Under the pieces are notes generated by a model. That model had not been told where the DNA came from. It did no database searches and saw nothing but the letters and a program-made list of their open reading frames with translations. A program made the translations under genes and the position numbers. From assembly GCA_021648585.1 (NCBI GenBank), contig JAKISM010000004.1:1-36865 (forward strand): 36,865 bases of DNA. Reading direction: 5' to 3'. Positions 1 through 7,214 of the stretch are shown piece after piece (position 1 is the stretch's first letter; the number at the start of each line of letters is the position of its first letter). This DNA comes from Devosiaceae bacterium (GTDB lineage Bacteria; Pseudomonadota; Alphaproteobacteria; Rhizobiales; Devosiaceae).

Positions 1-809
1 TCAATCGGCTCTAGGCGCATTTCTGGATTATCAACGTGCGGAGTTGAATGCAAAAGGCCAAATGTATAGGGGTGGTGTGGTGAATAAAACAATTCATCAA
101 CCGTGCCCTTTTCAACCAAGCGCCCTGCATACATAACCATCATACGATCAGCAATGCCAGCTACCACCCCAAGATCGTGGGTGATAAGAACAAGCGCCGT
201 TCCAAAATCTTTGGTTAGCCCCTTAAAAAGCTCAAGCATTTGTGCCTGTACCGTTACATCAAGCGCCGTTGTTGGCTCATCAGCGATTAGGATTTTTGGC
301 TCGGTGGAAAGCGCAATGGCAATCATAACACGTTGACGCATACCACCAGATAATTCATGCGGAAAGCGAGTTATTACCTGCTTTGCATCGGGCAGGCGCA
401 CTGCATCTAACATTCTCACCGATTCAATAAGTGCTTCAGATTTGCTCATGCCCTTATGTAATGTCAGCACCTCAGTCATTTGATCAGAAATTCGCATAAA
501 TGGGTTTAGCGAAGTCATTGGATCTTGAAACACCATCGAAATCTGATTGCCACGAATTTGATTGAGTTTTTTTCTCTCAAGCCCAATCAGTTCCTGCCCC
601 TCAAACTTTACCGAGCCAGAAGCCACGCCATTTTCTGCTAAAAGGCCAAGTGCCGCTAAAACCGTTTGGCTTTTCCCCGATCCGCTTTCACCAACTATTG
701 CCACAGTTTCCCCAGCACCAATATTAAGAGAAATATCATCAACAGCCTTAACAGAGCCATTAAGGATTGAAAAATTAACACTAAGGTTTTTAATTTCAAG
801 TAAACTCAT
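1..809 (-). CDS. oppD: Oligopeptide ABC transporter ATP-binding protein OppD (3' end outside window)
   Basis: ATPase that powers import of peptides through the OppBC channel on the cytoplasmic face. The 269 visible residues start at ATG 809 and contain a Walker A motif GESGSGKS (residues 40-47), the signature LSGGMRQR (153-160), Walker B ILIADEPT (173-180) and the switch His in LITHD (about 211). The gene leaves the window in its C-terminal part, at a PHHPYT segment typical of the Opp/Dpp ATPase tail. It starts 11 bases after the oppC stop, and the SD-like AAGGGGGC overlaps that stop. The family also transports dipeptides, nickel and some haem or ALA-like ligands, so the peptide substrate is inferred from OppA. 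Confidence 0.93.
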   Translation of the reverse strand, partial: MSLLEIKNLSVNFSILNGSVKAVDDISLNIGAGETVAIVGESGSGKSQTVLAALGLLAENGVASGSVKFEGQELIGLERKKLNQIRGNQISMVFQDPMTSLNPFMRISDQMTEVLTLHKGMSKSEALIESVRMLDAVRLPDAKQVITRFPHELSGGMRQRVMIAIALSTEPKILIADEPTTALDVTVQAQMLELFKGLTKDFGTALVLITHDLGVVAGIADRMMVMYAGRLVEKGTVDELFYSPHHPYTFGLLHSTPHVDNPEMRLEPI

Positions 810-820
810 TTATTGCCCCC

Positions 821-1750
821 TTAGCGATCTTTAGGATCAAGCGCATCACGCAAACCATCACCAATAAAAAAGAAAGAAAACAACCCCGCTACAAAGAACG
901 CCAATGGAAATAATAATTGCCATAAAGTGCCATAAAGCACCGTGCCAGCCCCTTCAGAAATTAGCGCTCCCCACGAAGTATTTGGCTCTTGCACCCCAAG
1001 CCCCAAAAAGGAGATGAAACTCTCGGTGAGAATCATTGCAGGCACTAACAGCGAGGCATAAACAATAACGATACCTAAAAGGTTAGGAATAATGTGCCTG
1101 ACAATGATGGTAAATTTAGTTGAACCGCCAGCAATAGCAGCTTCAACAAATTCCTTATTTTTAAGCACCATAGTTTGTCCACGTACAATCCTAGACATAT
1201 CAAGCCAAGAAATAAGCCCTAGCCCGACAAATAACATAAAGATGGATCGCCCAAAAACCACCAATAAAAGAATAAGCACAAACATATATGGTATCGACAT
1301 CAAAATATCGACAATTCGCATCATTATATTATCAATACGACCACCAAAATATCCAGCAATAGCGCCATAAAGCGTGCCAACAATCACCGCAATAAAAGCC
1401 CCAACAAAACCCACCATAAGCGATATTTGCGTTCCTTGCGCAACTCGGGCAAAAAGATCTCGCCCCAATGGATCAGCGCCAAAAAAATGCCCCCTGGCAA
1501 ATGAAGGTTTTCCGTCCTCTGCTACAGAGCCCAAAATTGCCCAATCAATTTCTTCATTGCTCCATTTGGTAAAATAAGGAGCTAAAAAAGCAAAAGCCAC
1601 GATAAGAGTAAGCACGATAAGAGAAATAACAGCGGCTTTATTTTTGAAAAATCTGCGCCTTGCATCCGCCCACAAGGAATGGCTTTTACCCATTTCATGG
1701 GCGGCTAAATTTTCTGCCATTTGCGCTATTTTTTTTGATCTAATTACCAT
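821..1750 (-). CDS. oppC: Oligopeptide ABC transporter permease OppC
   Basis: Inner-membrane permease subunit, 309 aa, the usual length for OppC/DppC. A charged N-terminal cytoplasmic segment (1-35) precedes the first membrane span (about 40-60). The segment around 88-106 with GADPLGRDLF is typical of OppC-type permeases. The EAA loop that contacts the ATPase lies at about 200-223 (FVEAAIAGGS and following). It pairs with OppB. The gene begins 9 bases after the oppB stop and is followed closely by oppD, so it belongs to the same transcription unit. Confidence 0.94.
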   Translation of the reverse strand: MVIRSKKIAQMAENLAAHEMGKSHSLWADARRRFFKNKAAVISLIVLTLIVAFAFLAPYFTKWSNEEIDWAILGSVAEDGKPSFARGHFFGADPLGRDLFARVAQGTQISLMVGFVGAFIAVIVGTLYGAIAGYFGGRIDNIMMRIVDILMSIPYMFVLILLLVVFGRSIFMLFVGLGLISWLDMSRIVRGQTMVLKNKEFVEAAIAGGSTKFTIIVRHIIPNLLGIVIVYASLLVPAMILTESFISFLGLGVQEPNTSWGALISEGAGTVLYGTLWQLLFPLAFFVAGLFSFFFIGDGLRDALDPKDR

Positions 1751-1759
1751 TTTCCTCCC

Positions 1760-2683
1760 CTAATATCTAATCTTGGGATCAATCCAAGCATAAAGGATAT
1801 CTACCACCAAATTAAATGCAATCGTGAGAACTCCAATAAGAATTGTTATGCCCATAATGACCGAATAATCTCTATTGAGAGCTGAATTGACGAACATTTG
1901 CCCAATACCACCAGTTGAGAAATACATATCAATCACCACCGAGCCAGTTATCATTCCAACAAAAGCAGGGCCAAGATAAGTTATTACTGGCAAAAGAGCA
2001 GGCTTAAGCGCATGTTTGAAAATTATTTGTCTGTTTGAAAGACCTTTGGCTTTGGCAGTGCGAATATAATTAGAATTTAGCACCTCAAGCATAGATGAGC
2101 GCATAATACGAGCAATGCTCGCCATATAAGAAGTTGAAAGCGCAATTACCGGCATTATAAGATATTGCCATTGCCCACCATTCCAGCCACCACCCGGTAG
2201 CCAACCAAGCCAAAGCGTAAAAATTATTACCAAAATTGGTGCCATAACAAAATTGGGTAATACTTGCGCCCCAATAGAAAAACCCACGGCAAAATAATCA
2301 GTAATAGAATTATGTTTAATCGCCGCAACAGTCCCCAAAGATATCCCCACGCTTACTGCAATAATGAATGACCATATTCCATATTTTAGTGTTACAGGAA
2401 AACCTTGTGCAATAATATCATTTACCGTGCGGTCTTTATATTTAAAAGATGGACCAAAATCCCCCTTAGTTACTATGCCAACAATATAATTTGTTACCTG
2501 TTTATAAAAAGGCTGGTCAAGCCCATATTTTGCCTCAATATTTGCTAAAACTTGCGGTGGCAATGGGCGCTCAGAAGTGAACGGGCCACCTGGTGCTGAA
2601 TGCATCAGGGTGAACGAAAATACAATTAAAATAAGCAAGGTGGGGATAGCTATCCCTAAACGCTTTAATATGAATTTAAACAT
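1760..2683 (-). CDS. oppB: Oligopeptide ABC transporter permease OppB
   Basis: Inner-membrane permease subunit, 307 aa. The N-terminal span (about 8-28), followed by the periplasmic PGGPF segment, is the hallmark of OppB/DppB proteins. The EAA loop is at about 207-231 (YIRTAKAKGLSNRQ and following). It forms a heterodimeric channel with OppC. It is separated from oppA by about 62 bases containing a hairpin with a U-tract, so expression of oppBCD is probably lower than that of the binding protein. Confidence 0.94.
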   Translation of the reverse strand: MFKFILKRLGIAIPTLLILIVFSFTLMHSAPGGPFTSERPLPPQVLANIEAKYGLDQPFYKQVTNYIVGIVTKGDFGPSFKYKDRTVNDIIAQGFPVTLKYGIWSFIIAVSVGISLGTVAAIKHNSITDYFAVGFSIGAQVLPNFVMAPILVIIFTLWLGWLPGGGWNGGQWQYLIMPVIALSTSYMASIARIMRSSMLEVLNSNYIRTAKAKGLSNRQIIFKHALKPALLPVITYLGPAFVGMITGSVVIDMYFSTGGIGQMFVNSALNRDYSVIMGITILIGVLTIAFNLVVDILYAWIDPKIRY

Positions 2684-2704
2684 TGTTGAACAATCAATAA
2701 CAGC

Positions 2705-2737
2705 TAAAAAAGACCCCGCTCAAATTGAGCGAGGTCT
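2705..2737 (-). terminator. Hairpin with U-tract between oppA and oppB (attenuator or partial terminator)
   Basis: Read on the minus strand, an almost perfect inverted repeat (AGACCTCGCTCAA against TTGAGCGGGGTCT, one mismatch) occupies 2711-2737 and is followed by six T at 2706-2711. It starts 9 bases past the oppA stop. Because oppBCD lie downstream without an obvious new promoter, it most likely ends part of the transcripts and stabilises the oppA message, which would give excess binding protein. Confidence 0.75.
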
Positions 2738-2745
2738 AAATTTAT

Positions 2746-4371
2746 TTATTTCTCAACTTTATAAAGATCACGAGAATACCAGTTCTGTTCAACATTTTTA
2801 ACTGGCCATGAACCGATAATAGATTCATTCATCATATAAACACCAGTATAATGATAAACAGGAATTATAGGCATTTCTTCTGCCATAATTTCTTCAACCC
2901 TTGTGTAGTTTGCACTTGGATCTGCCGCAGTTTTTGCGTCTGTCATTAGTTTATCAAGTTCAGCATTAGAATATTTGCCGTCATTATAACCAGATGGAGT
3001 AGTCATTAAATCTAGGAAGGTTGATGCTTCGTTATAATCGCCACACCAGCCGCCACGAGCTAGATCAAAATCTTGCTTGCCACGAACTTCAAGGAACACT
3101 TTCCATTCTTGATTAGCCAGAGTTGCTTCAACACCAAGTTTTTGTTTCCACATTTGCGCTGCAACTGTTGCAACTTTTTTGTGTTCTTCTGAGGTGTTAT
3201 AAAGCAGTTCAAACTTAAGCGGATTATCTTTATTATATCCTGCCGCTTCCATAAGATCTTTAGCTTTTGCATCACGCTCTGCCTGTGTCATCTGACCGAT
3301 TGGCACATCTGGTACAGTGAAGTTTGCAGTAGTTCCGGGAGTAAATGTATAGGCTGGAAATTGACCGCCCTTAAGCACTTGCTCAGTCACTACATTTCTA
3401 TCAAGTGCATAGGAGAGCGCTTGACGAACTCTTTCATCCTTAAATGCTTCAGGTCCACTATCAGAGACATTAAAGCTATAATAATAAGAGCAGAGTCTTG
3501 GGAAAGAAATCGCCTCATTAGGATTTTCCTTTTTAAGGCGAGGATATTGACCTGCTGGAACTTCTGTTCTGTCAAGCTCACCAGCCAGATAGCGAATAAG
3601 CGCTGCATCTTCATCATTGATAACTAATGCCGTAACTTTGGTAATAACAGTTTCAGCATCATTCCAGTACATAGGATTACGTTCACGCACTGAGCGCTCA
3701 TTTGGCACATGTTCGGTTAAAACATAAGCACCATTTGAAACAATATTGCCTGGTTTTGTCCACTCGGCACCAAACTCTTCAATCACCTTTTGTGGTGATG
3801 GGAAAGTTGAAGCATGAGTTGTCATAGCAGCAAAATACGGCAATGGTGCAGTTAGGTTTACTACCAATGTATAATCATCGGGAGCTGAAACACCAAGTTC
3901 ACTTGGCTCTTTTTCTCCAGCAATAATTTCTTTGGCATTTTCAAGTGACATTATTTCCATATACCAAGCATAAGCAGATGCAGTTTCAGGATCTGCTAAA
4001 CGCTGCCAAGCATAAACAAAATCATTAGCAGTAACTGGGTCGCCATTTGACCATTTAGCTTCTTTTCTTAGCTTAAATGTATAAGTGAGATTGCCGTTTG
4101 ACGCTTCCCAACTCGTCGCAACACCAGGAATAAGATTGCCAAGGGCATCTTGGTTTAACAGGCCTTCAAATATATCGCGAACAATCTCAGAACCTGAAAC
4201 ATCTTCCACAATTTGTGGATCAACCGAAGAATGCTCATCAAGCACACGATAGGTAAATGTCTGATCAGCAGCTAAATTAGTGCCAGCTGGCACTTTAGCG
4301 GCAAGCACTGGGGCGACCAAAAAGGTCGTTCCAATAAGCGCAGCGGTTAGAATTTTGGTAAAAGATTTCAT
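2746..4371 (-). CDS. oppA: Oligopeptide-binding periplasmic protein OppA
   Basis: Periplasmic substrate-binding protein of the SBP_bac_5 family, 541 aa, close to the 543 aa of enterobacterial OppA. A Sec signal peptide is visible (residues 1-24, cleavage near VLAAKV). Family-typical segments include the start of the mature domain with DPQIVEDVSGSEIVRDIFEG (about 52-71), WSNGDPVTANDFVYAW near 108-123, and ERNPMYWND near 234. The start is fixed by a strong AGGAGG six bases upstream of ATG 4371. It is the first gene of the opp operon, read away from the hem island. Peptides are the probable ligand; relatives such as MppA and DppA also handle murein peptides, ALA or haem. Confidence 0.93.
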   Translation of the reverse strand: MKSFTKILTAALIGTTFLVAPVLAAKVPAGTNLAADQTFTYRVLDEHSSVDPQIVEDVSGSEIVRDIFEGLLNQDALGNLIPGVATSWEASNGNLTYTFKLRKEAKWSNGDPVTANDFVYAWQRLADPETASAYAWYMEIMSLENAKEIIAGEKEPSELGVSAPDDYTLVVNLTAPLPYFAAMTTHASTFPSPQKVIEEFGAEWTKPGNIVSNGAYVLTEHVPNERSVRERNPMYWNDAETVITKVTALVINDEDAALIRYLAGELDRTEVPAGQYPRLKKENPNEAISFPRLCSYYYSFNVSDSGPEAFKDERVRQALSYALDRNVVTEQVLKGGQFPAYTFTPGTTANFTVPDVPIGQMTQAERDAKAKDLMEAAGYNKDNPLKFELLYNTSEEHKKVATVAAQMWKQKLGVEATLANQEWKVFLEVRGKQDFDLARGGWCGDYNEASTFLDLMTTPSGYNDGKYSNAELDKLMTDAKTAADPSANYTRVEEIMAEEMPIIPVYHYTGVYMMNESIIGSWPVKNVEQNWYSRDLYKVEK

Positions 4372-4665
4372 AATATTCCTCCTAAAGTTAACTCAAAAAA
4401 AATATAACTAGAAAACCGCCCTTCTTTTGAGGGTTAGCTTTCCTTAATATCCACTCTATTACTCTCATTAACCTTTTGGCAAGCAAATTTACCATTAGGT
4501 CAAGGTTTCTTAAAATTTATCTGTAATTTAGGGTTTTATTCATTGGGTTCGTGCTACAAGGGAAGCTTCTTCACTCAATAGAAATAAATTCTTTTGCATG
4601 AATGGGTTTTGGTCGCTCAGTCATAAAATTTCTTTTTAATGGAATATCTTTCGCCATAGGGTTTT

Positions 4666-4798
4666 TGCTATACATTCTGCTATACAAAATGCTAAACATG
4701 ATTTTTGTAACTAATTGAAATATAAGGATTAAATCACTTAGAAAATTAAAATAAGAGGACTTCCTCTCCGCCAGTTTTGCCGTGCATTTTGCTATACA
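4666..4798. repeat. Four copies of a 9-bp direct repeat (TGCTATACA), three at exact 12-bp spacing
   Basis: TGCTATACA occurs at 4666-4674 and 4678-4686, a one-mismatch copy TGCTAAACA at 4690-4698, and a further exact copy at 4790-4798. The first three are in 12-bp register. They lie in the gene-free stretch between opp and hem, next to a tRNA-Ser-like 3' end. Short ordered repeats beside a tRNA-like end could be arm-type sites of a lost integrase; this is inference. Confidence 0.5.
4761..4773 (+). other. tRNA-Ser 3'-end-like sequence, possible attachment-site scar
   Basis: TTCCTCTCCGCCA resembles the acceptor-arm end plus CCA of bacterial tRNA-Ser genes, which are common integrase targets. 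The 90 bases upstream do not fold as a tRNA and lack the GTTCGAATC T-loop, so this is not a tRNA gene. It may be what remains of an att duplication. The match is short and could be chance. Confidence 0.3.
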
Positions 4799-4880
4799 AG
4801 GCACCCCTAAGATTACAAAAAAGAATCAAATCACAATTAGTTTGCTTCAATTTATCCAAAAAACATCAAGTTGCTTTTGG

Positions 4881-5006
4881 GGCTTTCGTGAAAGCGATGT
4901 GTTCTTTCACCTGTTTGATACCGTGCTGACACGTTGCATTGCAGAAGATACAGTTGGTGGTAACAACTTAGAAACCAATGCTTCGCTAAAGTGGATTGCC
5001 GTTTAA
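4881..5006 (+). pseudogene. Transposase fragment, IS1182/IS5-like
   Basis: About 41 residues, beginning GFRESDVFFHLFDTVLTRC and continuing to VGGNNLETNASL, closely follow a conserved N-terminal segment of IS1182/IS5-type transposases (from memory, of the form FRESD..LFE..V.RCIAEGLVGGE..AVDASL). The reading frame stops right after this block, and the upstream part is not recognisable. It is a relic, not a functional gene, and it lies just left of the heme island. Confidence 0.6.
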
Positions 5007-5039
5007 AGTGCAGCGGTTGATATTCCTTGCTGCACTGGG

Positions 5040-5070
5040 AAATATCTTGGGGACAGCCCCTTAAATATTT
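5040..5070. repeat. Imperfect inverted repeat between transposase relic and hemH promoter
   Basis: AAATAT at 5040-5045 pairs with ATATTT at 5065-5070, and the core GGGG-ACAG-CCCC lies at 5049-5060. It could be an end of the degraded insertion sequence or a weak hairpin. It has no clear U-tract. Function unknown. Confidence 0.35.
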
Positions 5071-5113
5071 CTGAAATTTTACAACTATATTTTTAAGGCA
5101 AAATTTTTACCTA

Positions 5114-5129
5114 TGACAAAATCATGACA
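5114..5129 (+). promoter_or_regulatory. hem-box (HemR operator) upstream of hemH
   Basis: TGACA at 5114-5118 and TGACA at 5125-5129 are separated by exactly six bases. This is an exact match to the direct-repeat hem-box TGACA-N6-TGACA that I recall as bound by Leptospira HemR. The second half-site overlaps a -35-like ATGACA (5124-5129) that lies 17 bases from a -10-like TGTAAT (5147-5152). This layout fits an activator acting at the hemH promoter. A HemR-like regulator is encoded at 11812-12492. Confidence 0.8.
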
Positions 5130-5176
5130 TTTAAGAGATGAGTGTGTGTAATTTACTTTTAGCAAGATGACTAGCT

Positions 5177-5194
5177 TATTATCTTGTGATAATA
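5177..5194. repeat. Perfect 7-bp inverted repeat in the hemH leader
   Basis: TATTATC (5177-5183) and GATAATA (5188-5194) are separated by TTGT. The repeat lies about 25 bases downstream of the predicted -10 and 44 bases before the hemH ATG. It could be a second operator, for example for an iron-responsive regulator, or a leader hairpin. The half-site order is the reverse of a classical Fur box, so no regulator is assigned. Confidence 0.4.
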
Positions 5195-5237
5195 TCCATA
5201 TATAAAACCTGCTCTTATAAATAATGATAATTGACAT

Positions 5238-6242
5238 ATGATAAAAACCAAAACTGACAAAACAGAAAAAATTGGAGTTCTGCTCCTTAATCTAGGAACT
5301 CCTGATGGAACTGATTATTTTTCTATGCGTCGTTATCTGAAAGAATTTCTCTGTGATAAAAGAGTTATTGAAACTAACCCTGTTGTTTGGTGGTTTGTCC
5401 TTAATTTTATTGTTTTAACTTTTCGCCCGAAAAAAAGCGGTATGCTTTATGATAAAATTTGGGACAAGAAAATGAATGACAGCCCTTTAAGGGTGATTTC
5501 AAACTCGCAGGCAAAAAAGCTCCAGCAACGTTTAGGAAAAGATGTGATTGTTGATATTGCGATGCGTTATGGTAATCCTTCAACAAAAAATAAACTAGAG
5601 GAGCTGAAAGCTAGGGGTTGCAGCCGCATAGTTTTAATGCCTCTTTACCCACAATATTCCGCCCCCACAACTGCCAGCGCCAATGATAAAGCATTTGATG
5701 TTCTAAAGACCATGCGATGGCAGCCTGCCGTTCGAACTTTGCCTGCTTATTATAATGATCCAATATACATAAACGCATTGGCACAATCTGTCCTTGAGGG
5801 GATAAAAAATGCAGGGTTTGATCCAGATATAGTGGTGACTTCATATCATGGAATGCCTCAAAGTTATTATGATGCAGGAGATCCATATTATGAACAATGT
5901 CTTGAGACAACTAGGCTTTTGGCTAAAAGGTTAGGCTGGAGTAAAGAAAAGCTTGTGGTTGCATTTCAAAGTAGATTTGGTCCAGATGAATGGATAAAAC
6001 CATATACAGATGAAGTCTTGGCAGAATTACCCAAAAAGGGAGCAAGGAAAATAGCTATTTTAGCTCCTGCCTTCAGTGTTGATTGCCTTGAAACATTGGA
6101 AGAAATTGCAATTGAGGGGCGAGATAGTTTTTTAGAAAATGGCGGAGAGGAATATATCTATATTCCTTGTTTGAATGATAGTAATGCTGGCATGGACGTA
6201 ATTGAGGCAATAACACGTAAAGAGTTAAAGGGCTGGTTGTAA
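5238..6242 (+). CDS. hemH: Ferrochelatase
   Basis: Inserts Fe2+ into protoporphyrin IX, the last step of protoheme synthesis. It is 334 aa, normal for bacterial ferrochelatases. It starts with the family block GVLLLNLGTPDG (13-24) and contains PLYPQYSAPTTAS (135-147). SYHGMPQSYYDAGDPY holds the metal-site His (H204) and the GDPY motif. QSRFGPDEW (244-252) and PAFSVDCLETLEE (277-289) hold the conserved Gln and Glu cluster. No clear SD precedes ATG 5238. It has its own hem-box promoter and is followed after 72 bases by a second hem-box and hemA, so it is probably a separate unit under the same regulator. Confidence 0.95.
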   Translation: MIKTKTDKTEKIGVLLLNLGTPDGTDYFSMRRYLKEFLCDKRVIETNPVVWWFVLNFIVLTFRPKKSGMLYDKIWDKKMNDSPLRVISNSQAKKLQQRLGKDVIVDIAMRYGNPSTKNKLEELKARGCSRIVLMPLYPQYSAPTTASANDKAFDVLKTMRWQPAVRTLPAYYNDPIYINALAQSVLEGIKNAGFDPDIVVTSYHGMPQSYYDAGDPYYEQCLETTRLLAKRLGWSKEKLVVAFQSRFGPDEWIKPYTDEVLAELPKKGARKIAILAPAFSVDCLETLEEIAIEGRDSFLENGGEEYIYIPCLNDSNAGMDVIEAITRKELKGWL

Positions 6243-6267
6243 TTTAAATCAAAATTCTGGACTAGCG

Positions 6268-6283
6268 TGACAATTCTATGACA
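6268..6283 (+). promoter_or_regulatory. hem-box (HemR operator) upstream of hemA
   Basis: TGACA at 6268-6272 and TGACA at 6279-6283 are six bases apart. This is a second exact TGACA-N6-TGACA, in the 72-base gap between hemH and hemA and on the same strand as both. It ends 31 bases before the hemA ATG. No strong -10 is evident; TATTGA (6291-6296) or TATGTT (6304-6309) are candidates. It likely drives the nine-gene operon hemA to hemG. Confidence 0.8.
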
Positions 6284-6314
6284 ATAGAACTATTGATAGA
6301 ACCTATGTTTTTTC

Positions 6315-7214
6315 ATGATTGAAAACCTAACCATTTGTCATATTAAAAAAAGTCCAACACAAGCTGAACCTGTGTTGAGCCTTGATGAGTGGTCGTTATT
6401 TGAGACATGCCAGCGCAAAGTTTACATCTCCATGATGCCCGAAATTTATATATCCAAAGCCCCCACAAAATCTATAATCAAGGGTGAAGAAGCATATTTA
6501 GCTTTGTTAAATATTCTTTGCGGGTTAGAATCTCGTGTTGTGGGCGAGACGGAAGTATTTGGACAATTTAAGATTTTTGTAAACGGGCAGAGCATGAGGG
6601 TTCCAAGTTGGTTTAATCAATTTCGTCGTGTCGCCCAAGACTTGATTGTTGACGTTAAAGAAATTCGCAATAGCTATCTAGCAGATGTGGGTTTGCGTTC
6701 TTATGGATCTTTGACTAAATCTAGTGTTAGTAATTGTAAGCAGCTTGCAATTATTGGAGGAGGACAATTGGCTAAAAAAGCTCTTCCCTATCTTAATGAT
6801 GGAAATCATCAGATAAGCATGTTCTTGCGATCTCCCTCAAAGGCAAAACAAATACCTGCCCGCTTATCAAAATACTTAGAAATATATGCTCTTGATGAAC
6901 AAATTGCACTTAAATCTATAGAGGGGCTAATCATTGCAGCTCCTCTTAGCTCAAAGCAGATAGAGGGTTGGCTAAAAAAGACAAATATTAAACCCAACAT
7001 AATTGTTGATTTGCGCGATCAAAGTGCAGATAAAGCGCTTGATGTTGATTGTAGGTTGGTAACATTAAATGATTTATTTGCAGAGATTGAAAAAACCTCT
7101 GCATTGTTTCAAGTTCAAATAGCAGGTGCTAAGAAACATATTATAGCTCTTAGCCGGAAAAGATTTTTTAGTTGTCATTTTAGACCCTTTGGATGGGAAG
7201 ATATATGCGCTTAA
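6315..7214 (+). CDS. hemA: Short, divergent glutamyl-tRNA reductase
   Basis: First enzyme of the C5 route: reduces glutamyl-tRNA(Glu) to glutamate-1-semialdehyde with NADPH. The catalytic Cys is C32 in FETCQRKVYI, the equivalent of the usual STCNRTE motif. GLESRVVGETEVFGQFK corresponds to the GLDS..LGE.QI.GQVK block, and LAIIGGGQLA opens the NADPH-binding domain. It is only 299 aa against about 420 for the family: the N-terminal domain is shortened and the C-terminal dimerisation domain is almost absent. This is not a frameshift, because hemC starts inside the last codons. The adjacent hemL and the operon order support the assignment. No SD is evident at ATG 6315. Confidence 0.85.
   Translation: MIENLTICHIKKSPTQAEPVLSLDEWSLFETCQRKVYISMMPEIYISKAPTKSIIKGEEAYLALLNILCGLESRVVGETEVFGQFKIFVNGQSMRVPSWFNQFRRVAQDLIVDVKEIRNSYLADVGLRSYGSLTKSSVSNCKQLAIIGGGQLAKKALPYLNDGNHQISMFLRSPSKAKQIPARLSKYLEIYALDEQIALKSIEGLIIAAPLSSKQIEGWLKKTNIKPNIIVDLRDQSADKALDVDCRLVTLNDLFAEIEKTSALFQVQIAGAKKHIIALSRKRFFSCHFRPFGWEDICA

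Noticed and set aside
4690..4773. Complete tRNA-Ser gene
   Set aside because: Only the last dozen bases match; no T-loop, anticodon arm or D-arm can be folded.
4571..4804. Minus-strand 77-residue open frame in the opp-hem gap
   Set aside because: Low-complexity composition, no recognisable domain or SD, and it runs across the repeats and the tRNA-like end.
6315..7214. Short hemA read as a frameshifted or broken gene
   Set aside because: hemC begins inside the last hemA codons with a usable SD, so there is no room for a missing C-terminal part, and catalytic and NADPH motifs are intact.
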